DNA from: CAYYUA01 sp964542585
GTDB taxonomy: Bacteria; Bacteroidota; Bacteroidia; CAILMK01; CAYYUA01
NCBI GenBank assembly: GCA_964542585.1
Contig: CAZIUI010000004.1
Span: forward strand, 85,136 to 149,135
Reading direction: 5' to 3'
DNA length: 64,000 bases
Under the pieces are notes generated by a model. It saw only the letters and a program-made list of their open reading frames with translations. It did not search any database and was not told the DNA's origin. The position numbers and the translations under genes are program-made. Below, in pieces: positions 33,998 through 41,900 of this stretch. Position 1 is the stretch's first letter. Every line of letters begins with the position of its first letter.

Positions 33998-34459
33998 ATG
34001 GTGGTAGACAAAAGTAACTACTCGTATCAGGATTTGAAAAATGTTTTGTCAAATTATGGGTTAAAGGCTACCCATCAACGCATATTAATTCTTGAAGCTT
34101 TTATTGAAGCAAGTGAACATCCAACAGCTGAGATGCTTTACAATGCGGCCAAACCTAAAAGCCCTTCTCTTTCTCTAGGAACAGTTTACAAAACCTTGGA
34201 TGCCTTTAAAGAGGTGGGATTGGTCCAGAAGGTAAAAACTGATGAAGATACCGTTCGTTACGATGCGAAAACGGACAATCATCATCATTTGTTTTGCCAA
34301 AAAACCAATCGCATAATTGATTATGAAGACGAAGAATTGGAAGCCCTGTTAAGGGATTACTTCCAGCGAAAACAGATTGACAACTTCGAAATTGAAGACA
34401 TCCAGCTTCAGTTAAATGGGAAAATCAAAGACCAGGAAAAAGATGTAAAAGTTAAATAG
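33998..34459 (+). CDS. Fur-family transcriptional regulator (PerR-like)
   Basis: 153 residues. Winged-helix DNA-binding part: LKATHQRILILEAFIEASEHPTAEMLY and SLSLGTVYKTLDAFKEVGLVQKV. The metal-sensing histidines are in NHHHLFCQKTNRIIDYEDEEL. The two CxxC pairs that hold the structural zinc in many Fur and PerR proteins are absent; only one cysteine is seen. The closest functional guess is a peroxide or iron regulator. The neighbouring type II NADH dehydrogenase, which can produce superoxide and peroxide, is a plausible but unproven link. Confidence 0.9.
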   Translation: MVVDKSNYSYQDLKNVLSNYGLKATHQRILILEAFIEASEHPTAEMLYNAAKPKSPSLSLGTVYKTLDAFKEVGLVQKVKTDEDTVRYDAKTDNHHHLFCQKTNRIIDYEDEELEALLRDYFQRKQIDNFEIEDIQLQLNGKIKDQEKDVKVK

Positions 34460-34552
34460 CCCTCTTTTTTACTAAATGAAATCCTTAGAAACTTGATTTT
34501 TCATTATAGTAGATCGATTTCAAAAATTTTAATGACTTTTTAAGTTCTGCTA

Positions 34553-34585
34553 AACCCACCTTGTTTTACGAGGTGGGTTCGTTTA
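34553..34585 (+). terminator. Terminator after the Fur/PerR gene
   Basis: Arms AACCCACCT (34553-34561) and AGGTGGGTT (34571-34579) with a 9-nt loop, followed by CGTTTATTTTA. It lies directly before the ndh start and argues against an ndh start further upstream than 34654. Confidence 0.65.
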
Positions 34586-34653
34586 TTTTAGATCATCGCT
34601 TTTGCTTGAAAGATTATTTAAACCAAGCATTGGTTTTTAAAAATTATCGCTGT

Positions 34654-35946
34654 ATGCAAGAAAGTATTCCTTCAAGTAATAATCCTCGTGTTGTTATTGT
34701 TGGATGTGGTTTTGGTGGATTGGAGGTTGCTAAAAATCTTCGTAATGCTGGTGTCCAAGTAGTAATGCTGGACCGGAACAATTATCACACCTTTATACCG
34801 CTGCTTTATCAAGTAGCCACAGCTGGGCTTGAACCATCTTCTATTTCATATCCTATACGTAAGATATTTAATAGCCAAAGAAACTTTCATTACCGCATGG
34901 CTAATGTGCAGAAAGTGAATCCTGAAAAGCAAGAAGTAGACACGGATATAGGGTCCATTAGTTATGATTATCTGGTGCTAGCCCATGGATCTAAGGCTAA
35001 TTTTTTTGGCAATCAAGAAGTTCAGAAAAATTGTTTAGGGCTAAAATCAACCAACCAAGCCCTAAACCTGCGAAGTGCCATCTTGCGAAAGTTTGAGGAA
35101 TCTCTTCTGGAAACGGATGAAGAACGCCAAAAGGCTTTAATGAACTTCGTAGTCGTAGGCGGAGGACCAACAGGCGTAGAGTTATCCGGCGCTCTGGGGG
35201 AGCTTAAAAATAAAGTACTGCCCAAAGACTACCCCGAATTAGACCTTTCAAGGATGAACATATACCTGATAGAAGGCACCGATCGCTTACTCCCTGGAAT
35301 GTCCCCAAAATCATCGGAAAAGGTGGAACGTTACGTTAGAGAATTTGACGTCCACTTGTTTAAGAACACCCTGGTTGAGGATTACGATGGGCAGACAGTA
35401 AAGTACCGGCAGAATGGCGGATCCGCCGAAGAAATGCAGGCCAGGACGCTGATTTGGGCAGCAGGTGTTCAAGGAAGAAATTCAGAAGGAATTGATGATC
35501 AAGCCATCGGTAAAGGAAACCGTTTGGTGGTGGATCGGCACAATAAGGTGGAAGGATATGAGCGCGTTTACGCCATTGGCGATGTTGCGCTGATGCAAAC
35601 ACCGGATTATCCGGATGGTCATCCACAGGTAGCACCCGTAGCCATGCAACAGGGTAAGTTACTAGCCAAAAACCTCAAAAGCATCTTTCAAAATAAGCCG
35701 CAAAAAGCTTTTTCCTATTTTGATAAAGGAACCATGGCCACTGTTGGGCGAAACCGTGCTGTAGCGGAAGTTGGGAATTTTAAGCTGGGTGGCTTTCTAG
35801 CTTGGATGGCCTGGATGGCAGTCCACCTGCTTATGCTTATCGGGTTTCGTAACCGCTTGGTTGTATTGGTGGATTGGATCTGGAACTACTTCAGCTATGA
35901 CCGTGGCATTAGGCTCATTCTTCCGCGGAGTAGTGATTTGCGATAG
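34654..35946 (+). CDS. Type II NADH:quinone oxidoreductase (NDH-2)
   Basis: About 430 residues from the ATG at 34654 (MQESIPSSNNPRVVIVGCGFGG). The longer frame opens with a TTG inside a terminator hairpin and is rejected. The FAD site is VVIVGCGFGGLEVAKNL, the NADH site FVVVGGGPTGVELSGALGEL, and the second FAD contact ERVYAIGDVALM is followed by VAPVAMQQGKLLAKNL. A C-terminal amphipathic and hydrophobic region (WMAWMAVHLLMLIGFRNRL) anchors it to the inner membrane. It passes electrons from NADH to quinone without pumping protons. Confidence 0.93.
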   Translation: MQESIPSSNNPRVVIVGCGFGGLEVAKNLRNAGVQVVMLDRNNYHTFIPLLYQVATAGLEPSSISYPIRKIFNSQRNFHYRMANVQKVNPEKQEVDTDIGSISYDYLVLAHGSKANFFGNQEVQKNCLGLKSTNQALNLRSAILRKFEESLLETDEERQKALMNFVVVGGGPTGVELSGALGELKNKVLPKDYPELDLSRMNIYLIEGTDRLLPGMSPKSSEKVERYVREFDVHLFKNTLVEDYDGQTVKYRQNGGSAEEMQARTLIWAAGVQGRNSEGIDDQAIGKGNRLVVDRHNKVEGYERVYAIGDVALMQTPDYPDGHPQVAPVAMQQGKLLAKNLKSIFQNKPQKAFSYFDKGTMATVGRNRAVAEVGNFKLGGFLAWMAWMAVHLLMLIGFRNRLVVLVDWIWNYFSYDRGIRLILPRSSDLR

Positions 35947-36510
35947 GGAAGTGGGCATCTTTGTAATAAGGTCAACCTTGATTTTGCCTGTTAACTCTAG
36001 GAGTTAAGGTCAATCTAGTCTGTTAGACACATTCAAATCTTATCATATCATAAGTTCATTAATCACAACTGGTATTCGGGGATACAGGGATAGCGCTGGC
36101 AAAACCCGCAGGAATTAAAGTGGAGGTTATGAAAGGTTGATTTTGAGTGTGAGGGCTAAAATTAATCAATATACTTCATTGCTCTTAACTGTTCTAAAGC
36201 TGAATCGAAATAGCGAGCCGCTTATTTGACCCGTTTTCGTTCTTAAGCCGCTAACGTTCTTATGGGGCGTATCTAGTGCCTTTAGTATTCCTTACTTCTA
36301 CAAAGTACCCTTAGAAAAGCGATTTAATTATCAAATGATTGATGCTTAGCGGAAAAGGTTTTTAAAACCTGAAAATCTCTGAATTCTAGGTTTTGATGCT
36401 CTCCCTTTTTGATCCCTGCATATCAAGTATCACGTTAACTATTAACGTTATTGAGCCCTTTATTTTAATGGTAAAGGACTCATCGCCTACTCTAATTGTG
36501 GTAAAAGCAT
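35947..36510. other. Gene-free spacer rich in short palindromes
   Basis: No credible reading frame. Four short inverted repeats are visible: TTAACTCTAGGAGTTAA (35991-36007), AGGTTTTTAAAACCT (36356-36370), ACGTTAACTATTAACGT (36432-36448), and an 11-bp imperfect stem TGAGCCCTTTA/TAAAGGACTCA (36452-36482). None has a T run that would make it a standard terminator. It lies between convergent ndh and lhgO. Confidence 0.6.
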
Positions 36511-37737
36511 TCAAGGATTATGCGCTTCCTGTACTTCTCCAGCCATCCGGCCCAGGCCTTTTTCGGCTACCATAGAACCAATTGATAAGCAAGAAGTAGC
36601 TGCTGGGGAAGGAGCATTTAGCACATGAACCACCCCTTCATCCTCAAAAATGACAAAGTCATCTACCAAACCGCCATGGCGATCGCAAGCCTGAGCTCGT
36701 ACGCCTGCACCTCCCGGGGCTAAATGGTGCTGGCTTATTTCGGGCACCAGTTTTTGTAAGGCTTTGGCAAAAGCCCCTTTAGAGAAGGAGCGATACATTT
36801 CTCCAAGCCCTGTGCGCCAATATTTGGTGGCGACTTTTTGAAAGCCCGGCCAGGATAAGGATTCCAGCGTTTCTTTTAGGTTAAATTGGGATTTTTCATA
36901 GCCTTCCCGTTCAAATGCAAAAACGGCATTCGGCCCCGCTTCAATATTGCCGTCAATTTCCCGCGTAAAGTGCACACCCAAAAACGGAAAATTGGGATCA
37001 GGTACTGGGTAGATCAGGTTGTTAACTAAATAATGCGCTTCAGGTTTTAAATTGAAGTATTCTCCCCGAAAGGGAATGATCCGGTAATCCAGGTCAGGGT
37101 GAGTAAGTTTAGCAATTTTATCAGAGTATAGACCAGCACAATTGACTACTAACTTGGTTTCATATTGCCTTTCACTGGTCGCTATTAGGGTATGGTTACG
37201 CTTGAGCTTTATATCCTTAACGGCCTCACCGCTAGCAAGGGTGCCTCCGTTCTGCGTAATGTTCAAAGCCATTTGCTCCGCAATGCGCTTGTAATCTACA
37301 ATGCCAGTTTGGGGAACATGAAGCCCTTTAACTCCGCGCACGTGGGGCTCATAGGACTTTATTTCCTGCTTATCCAACATTTGAAGATTGGTCAGGCCAT
37401 TTTCAGCACCGCGTTCAGCGATGTTTTCTAGAATCGGTATTTCCCAATCCTCGGTGGCAACCACAAGTTTACCACAAAGCTCATAAGGTATCTCCTTGTC
37501 TTCACAGAAATCCACGAGCATTTGGTAGCCAGCAGTGCAGTTCTTCGCTTTTAAACTTCCCGGCTTGTAATATACCCCGGAGTGAATAACACCACTGTTA
37601 TGGCCGGTTTGGTGAAAGCCGAATGTCGATTCCTTTTCAATTACCAGAACCTCCAAACCTGGTTGTTTTTCCTGTAATTTGAGGGCAGTAGCCAACCCTA
37701 CAATACCGCCGCCAATTACAACTGCATCATATGCCAT
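36511..37737 (-). CDS. lhgO: L-2-hydroxyglutarate oxidase
   Basis: 408-residue FAD enzyme oxidising L-2-hydroxyglutarate to 2-oxoglutarate, feeding electrons to the quinone pool. It has the FAD fold VVIGGGIVGLATALKL, the family signature GFHQTGHNSGVIHSGVYYKPGSLKAKNC, IVPDYK-like VDYKRIAEQMA, and the end GGAGVRAQACDRHGGLVDDF followed by NAPSPAATSCLSIG. Alternative names in databases are YgaF or hydroxyglutarate oxidase. It is divergent from the carotenoid operon and has no obvious link with it. Confidence 0.94.
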   Translation of the reverse strand: MAYDAVVIGGGIVGLATALKLQEKQPGLEVLVIEKESTFGFHQTGHNSGVIHSGVYYKPGSLKAKNCTAGYQMLVDFCEDKEIPYELCGKLVVATEDWEIPILENIAERGAENGLTNLQMLDKQEIKSYEPHVRGVKGLHVPQTGIVDYKRIAEQMALNITQNGGTLASGEAVKDIKLKRNHTLIATSERQYETKLVVNCAGLYSDKIAKLTHPDLDYRIIPFRGEYFNLKPEAHYLVNNLIYPVPDPNFPFLGVHFTREIDGNIEAGPNAVFAFEREGYEKSQFNLKETLESLSWPGFQKVATKYWRTGLGEMYRSFSKGAFAKALQKLVPEISQHHLAPGGAGVRAQACDRHGGLVDDFVIFEDEGVVHVLNAPSPAATSCLSIGSMVAEKGLGRMAGEVQEAHNP

Positions 37738-37871
37738 TAAAACGGGTTTTTGACGTTAAAAGCACTTTTTAAGTATTTGTTTAAAATTAGGAGGATTTTC
37801 TGAAAAAACATTTTGTGGGCTAGCGTTTTTACTATTAGTTACAATTTCAGAATGAATAATGGTCAAAAGAA

Positions 37872-39386
37872 TTGAACGAATCTACCAATAAAAAAGCCAA
37901 ATCAACTGCAGCTATTGTTGGTGCAGGGATTGGCGGTTTAGCAGCGGCAATCCGGTTGCAAGCACAAGGATGGCAAGTTCAGGTTTGGGAGCAACAAGGT
38001 GCTGCTGGAGGTAAAATAGGTGAGTGGTCCAGCGATGGTTTCCGGTTTGATACCGGGCCCTCACTTTTCACATTGCCAAACCTGGTTGATGACCTTTTTA
38101 AATTTTCGGGTTATCAGCCGGAGGCGTTTTTCAAGTATTTTCCGGTAAAGGAGGGGACGCGTTATTTCTACGAGGACGGCACAACGCTGAATCCTCCACC
38201 TGACAGCAAAGGGTTGGCTAAAACCATGCAGCATGAAACAGGTGAGCCCGAAGAGCATATCAAAAATTTTCTGAAGGAAAGTGAGGTCAAGTATCAAATA
38301 ACCAAGCCTGTTTTCCTTGAACAATCACTCCACAGGCTTCCAACTTATCTGCAGAAGCAAACCCTTCAACGATTCCTGCGCTTACCGCGAATACAGCCGC
38401 TTCAGACCATGGCCCAGGCTAATCAGAAAGCTTTTAAAGATCCGCGGGTTCAGCAATTTTTCAATCGCTATGCTACTTTCAATGGTTCAAGTCCTTATGC
38501 CATACCGGCCACATTTAATGTTATCCCGCATTTAGAGCATAATATCGGAGCTTATTTTCCGGCTGGCGGCATGTATAACATTATCAATTCCCTGAAGGAT
38601 CATGCTGAGCGCCTTGGTGTAGCATTTTATTTTGGAGCACCTGTAAAGCGTGTTCAGGTAGAAAACAAAATAGCAACTGGGTTAGTAAATAAGGATCATG
38701 AAGTTTTTAGCTATGATGCAGTGGTGAGCAACCTGGATGTTCATAGTACCTACCGGTATTTATTGCCCAGCCGTAAAGCACCAAAACGATTTCTTCATCA
38801 TACCAAATCTTCCTCCGCGCTGATTTTTTACTGGGGCGTTAAAGGGACTTACGAATCATTAGGCCTTCACAATATTTTGTTTGCCGGTGATTACCAAAAC
38901 GAATTCCGCGCTCTTTTTGAAGAATTGACCATCCCCAACGATCCTACGATCTACATCAATATCAGTTGCAAGGATGAGCCATCCGATGCACCACCGGGAT
39001 GCGAGAACTGGTATGTAATGATCAACGCCCCCTGGAATAATGGTCAGGACTGGGATCAGCTTATTGCGGATGCCAGACATCAAATCCTCCAAAAGATTTA
39101 CCGGGTGCTGGGTATTGATTTGACCCAACGGATCATCAAGGAAGGTATTAGAGATCCGAGGGCGCTTGAAAATGAAACGGGGGCTTATTTGGGAGCCCTT
39201 TATGGGAATAGCTCTAATAACATGATGGCAGCTTTCATGCGTCATCCTAACTTCTCTCCAACGATCAAGAACTTGTACTTTTGTGGGGGAACAGTACATC
39301 CCGGTGGAGGGATCCCGCTATGCCTACTTTCCGCAAAAATTGCCACTGAGCTCATAACAAGTGACTATTTCAAGCAAAAAGCATGA
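37872..39386 (+). CDS. crtD: Carotenoid desaturase, CrtI/CrtD family (probably 1-hydroxycarotenoid 3,4-desaturase)
   Basis: 504 residues with a TTG start; no in-frame ATG lies nearby. FAD site AIVGAGIGGLAAAIRLQAQGW, then GGKIGEWSSDGFRFDTGPSLFTLP, typical of phytoene desaturase relatives. The C-terminal signature FCGGTVHPGGGIPLCLLSAKI reads more like CrtD than CrtI, which usually has a THPGAGIPG version. The neighbours cruF, a glycosyltransferase and an acyltransferase all modify the psi end, which also favours C-3',4' desaturation of a 1'-hydroxy carotenoid. CrtI remains possible. Its stop overlaps the next ATG as ATGA. Confidence 0.85.
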   Translation: MNESTNKKAKSTAAIVGAGIGGLAAAIRLQAQGWQVQVWEQQGAAGGKIGEWSSDGFRFDTGPSLFTLPNLVDDLFKFSGYQPEAFFKYFPVKEGTRYFYEDGTTLNPPPDSKGLAKTMQHETGEPEEHIKNFLKESEVKYQITKPVFLEQSLHRLPTYLQKQTLQRFLRLPRIQPLQTMAQANQKAFKDPRVQQFFNRYATFNGSSPYAIPATFNVIPHLEHNIGAYFPAGGMYNIINSLKDHAERLGVAFYFGAPVKRVQVENKIATGLVNKDHEVFSYDAVVSNLDVHSTYRYLLPSRKAPKRFLHHTKSSSALIFYWGVKGTYESLGLHNILFAGDYQNEFRALFEELTIPNDPTIYINISCKDEPSDAPPGCENWYVMINAPWNNGQDWDQLIADARHQILQKIYRVLGIDLTQRIIKEGIRDPRALENETGAYLGALYGNSSNNMMAAFMRHPNFSPTIKNLYFCGGTVHPGGGIPLCLLSAKIATELITSDYFKQKA

Positions 39387-40006
39387 TTCCAGCAAAACAC
39401 ACCTGGCTGGCCCAATCCTTATTCAAGTTTTATGTCCCGTTGATCATCAACTATCAATTCCGGGCTTTCTATGTGGAGGAGCAGGTAGAAATTGATCCTG
39501 AGCGACCGCTGCTAATTTTAGGCAATCATTTCAGCTGGTGGGATGGCTTTATAAACTATTACCTGAACCTCCATTATTTTGATAAGCAATACCATGTGAT
39601 GATGCTTGAGGAAGAATTGCAAAAGCGCTTATTCCTGCGAAATATAGGGGCATTTTCTGTTCAGCGCGGTCAAAAGTCAGTGTTGGAAAGCCTTCAATAT
39701 GCAGCAGATCTTTTACAGGATCCCCAAAATATGCTACTCCTTTTCCCTACGGGACGCTTACAATCGCTGTATGCAGGTAATTTTGCTTTTCAGAAAGGCA
39801 TAAAGCGCATTCTCATCAATGCTCCGTATAATTTGCAAGTGGTATTTTCCTTTATCCTCCCAGAATTCGGGTCGAACCCAAAGCCAGCTTTGCACACCTA
39901 TTTACATGCCTACAAAGATTGGAAAGCTGATTTACCCGCAATAGAAAAAGCTTTCAATGAAGCCTATCATTCAGTTTTAACTAAGCAGTATGAACGGGTC
40001 TGGTGA
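39383..40006 (+). CDS. PlsC-type acyltransferase, CruD-like (carotenoid glycoside acylation predicted)
   Basis: 207 residues. The acyltransferase motif is NHFSWWDGFINYY (HxxxxD-like HFSWWD), followed by MLLLFPTGRLQS, which stands in for the second acyltransferase block. In green sulfur bacteria CruD is a related acyltransferase that puts a fatty acid on the sugar of a carotenoid glycoside. The position between a carotenoid desaturase and a glycosyltransferase, with 4-bp overlaps on both sides, makes the same job likely here. A phospholipid acyltransferase role cannot be ruled out from sequence alone. Confidence 0.75.
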   Translation: MIPAKHTWLAQSLFKFYVPLIINYQFRAFYVEEQVEIDPERPLLILGNHFSWWDGFINYYLNLHYFDKQYHVMMLEEELQKRLFLRNIGAFSVQRGQKSVLESLQYAADLLQDPQNMLLLFPTGRLQSLYAGNFAFQKGIKRILINAPYNLQVVFSFILPEFGSNPKPALHTYLHAYKDWKADLPAIEKAFNEAYHSVLTKQYERVW

Positions 40007-41100
40007 TGGAATGGATTCTGGTGCTTACGGCCATTTTCTTGGTAATAAGGCTTGGGATTGTTAGCCTTAACCTTTTTGATCAGCCATTTATGGAAACCAC
40101 AACTAAACTGGCTAATTACCCCAAGGTAGCTGTTCTGATACCCGCACGCAATGAGGCTCATAACCTTCCTTATTTACTTACAGATCTGAAAGAATCGTCC
40201 TATCCGAATCTTGAGGTAAACGTGTTTGATGATGCTTCTGAAGATAACACCAATAGCGTAGTAGCGGAATTTGAAAGCCATATAGCGGAACTGAATCTTA
40301 GGCACACCGAACAAATTCCGGAAGGGTGGCTCGGTAAGAATTGGGCCTGTTATCATTTAGCTAATTCCTCAGATGCTGATTACATGCTTTTCGCAGATGC
40401 AGATATTCGCTTGAGCGGAGATGCCATTTCATCCGCGGTGGCAACTTTAAAGAAGAAACAGGTAAAACTTTATACGTTGTTTCCTAGACAGCACGTCAAA
40501 ACTTTGGGGGAGAAGCTCGTTGTTCCACTTGTTTACAATACGTTAGCCACATTAATACCAATCAGATGGGTAGAAAACAGATCCAATCCTGCTTTTTCCG
40601 CAGCTAACGGTCAGTTTATGCTAATGGAAGGAACAAACTATCGAAAGTATCAATGGCATTGGCAAATGAAGGGTCATCAGGTTGAGGACATGGGAATCAT
40701 GCAACAAATGAAAAAGCAGGGTTTTAAGGTTTCAGCTGAGCTAACCAGTGAGCATATGAGTTGCCGGATGTACCAAGGCTTAAGAGAGGGATTAAGGGGG
40801 TTTAGCAAAAATTTTAAAGCTTTTTTTGCTAATTCCTGGACTTTTCTGGGAGCTTTTTTAGCCTTTGCTATTGTAGCACCCCTAAGCCTTGTTTTTATTT
40901 ATCCCCTAGCCGGAGGTTTGGTTTTAGTTGGAGAGGTATTGCTGGTTAGGCCCCTGGCCGGCCATCTATTGGGCTTTTGCCAGCGAGAGATTTTATTTTT
41001 AGCCATTCCACAAATGCTTATGACGGTCTACTTAGGTTTATTAAGCATCAAACAATCAATTTTTAAACATAAGCAATGGAAAGGACGCCAACTTCCATAA
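40003..41100 (+). CDS. GT2 glycosyltransferase, CruC/CrtQ-like (carotenoid glycosylation predicted)
   Basis: 365 residues; GTG at 40003 or ATG at 40006 can start it. An N-terminal membrane segment precedes the GT-A domain: VAVLIPARNEAHNLP, VNVFDDASEDNT, and the metal-binding MLFADADIRL. Acceptor-side motifs SAANGQFMLMEG and HQVEDMGIMQQM follow, then two or three membrane segments near the C-terminus. This layout is that of CrtQ/CruC glycosyltransferases acting on membrane carotenoids. Operon position with crtD-like and cruF genes supports transfer of a sugar to the tertiary 1'-hydroxyl. The sugar is unknown. Confidence 0.8.
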   Translation: MMEWILVLTAIFLVIRLGIVSLNLFDQPFMETTTKLANYPKVAVLIPARNEAHNLPYLLTDLKESSYPNLEVNVFDDASEDNTNSVVAEFESHIAELNLRHTEQIPEGWLGKNWACYHLANSSDADYMLFADADIRLSGDAISSAVATLKKKQVKLYTLFPRQHVKTLGEKLVVPLVYNTLATLIPIRWVENRSNPAFSAANGQFMLMEGTNYRKYQWHWQMKGHQVEDMGIMQQMKKQGFKVSAELTSEHMSCRMYQGLREGLRGFSKNFKAFFANSWTFLGAFLAFAIVAPLSLVFIYPLAGGLVLVGEVLLVRPLAGHLLGFCQREILFLAIPQMLMTVYLGLLSIKQSIFKHKQWKGRQLP

Positions 41101-41726
41101 GTGCAATTACAGGTATTACTGTTCTTCTGATCCTACATAGCGTTGGCCTAGCCGGGTTTGCACTTCCGTCATGGGAAGGAATCTTCCGGGCGCTGGTCCC
41201 TATTCACTTACTGATATCGATCCTTATTTTAATGGGTTTTCACCGGCATTGGTCATTGATCTTTTTGATCAACAGTTTAGGAATTGCAGCAGGGGGGTGG
41301 TTAATTGAATTTATAGGCGTTTATAGCCAGTCTTTGTTCGGGAATTACCATTACACTTCTGTTTTAGGCCCCTCCTTTGGTGGTGTGCCGATTATTATGG
41401 CTTTTAACTGGTTGATGCTGATCTATGCTGTAGGCTCTGTGGTTCAGTGCCTACACCTCAAGCTGATCGGGCAGGTGATAGTTGGGGGTTTAATTATGGT
41501 TTTCCTGGATTTTGCTTTAGAAAATTTTGCTATGGCCCACAACCTTTGGGTGTGGAATAACAATACGGTTCCACCATTAAACTACGCCACCTGGTTTGTT
41601 GTGAGCTGTCTTTTTTTGGGGCGTTTTTTAACCACTAGTAAACTCTCAGATAATCCGATTGCCTTTCCATTACTTCTACTGCAGTTGATTTTTTTCTATG
41701 GCGGCTGGTTAGCAAATATTTGGTAA
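41076..41726 (+). CDS. cruF: CruF-type carotenoid 1',2'-hydratase
   Basis: 216-residue polytopic membrane protein of the DUF422 (CruF/bisanhydrobacterioruberin hydratase) family with about seven hydrophobic segments. Family hallmarks are GWLIEFIGVYSQSLFGNYHYT, LGPSFGGVPIIMAFNWLML, LDFALENFAMAHNLWVWNN and NYATWFVVSCLFLGRFL. CruF adds water across the terminal double bond of gamma-carotene or lycopene-type ends, creating the tertiary alcohol that can then be desaturated and glycosylated. Its start lies 25 bp inside the glycosyltransferase gene, so translation is coupled. Confidence 0.9.
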   Translation: MERTPTSISAITGITVLLILHSVGLAGFALPSWEGIFRALVPIHLLISILILMGFHRHWSLIFLINSLGIAAGGWLIEFIGVYSQSLFGNYHYTSVLGPSFGGVPIIMAFNWLMLIYAVGSVVQCLHLKLIGQVIVGGLIMVFLDFALENFAMAHNLWVWNNNTVPPLNYATWFVVSCLFLGRFLTTSKLSDNPIAFPLLLLQLIFFYGGWLANIW

Positions 41727-41900
41727 AAACAATGGTTCCATTAAAGGAAAGCAATACAATAAAACAAGGTATATGACATTTTATCCCCATATTTAAAGTT
41801 GTCCATTAATAACTAAAGCCATTGATTTGCAGCTTGTTAAATTTTTACAAATAAACTTTAAACAAGGCTGTTCAACTTGAGTTAATAATAAAAAAGTTTT
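41727..41900. promoter_or_regulatory. Regulatory spacer before the CarH-like gene with a candidate operator
   Basis: 174 bp, AT-rich. An inverted repeat CTTGTT (41833-41838) and AACAAG (41861-41866) with a 22-bp centre lies 34 bp before the TTG start. A further AACAAGG occurs at 41763. The 9-mer TTGTTTAAA, found on the minus strand here (41858-41866), recurs upstream of the crtD-like gene at 37777-37785. It may be the binding site of the regulator encoded next; this is inference from a short AT-rich word. Confidence 0.3.

Noticed and set aside
36393..36575. 60-codon plus-strand frame downstream of lhgO
   Set aside because: Overlaps the lhgO 3' end and a palindrome-rich spacer; no recognisable protein features.
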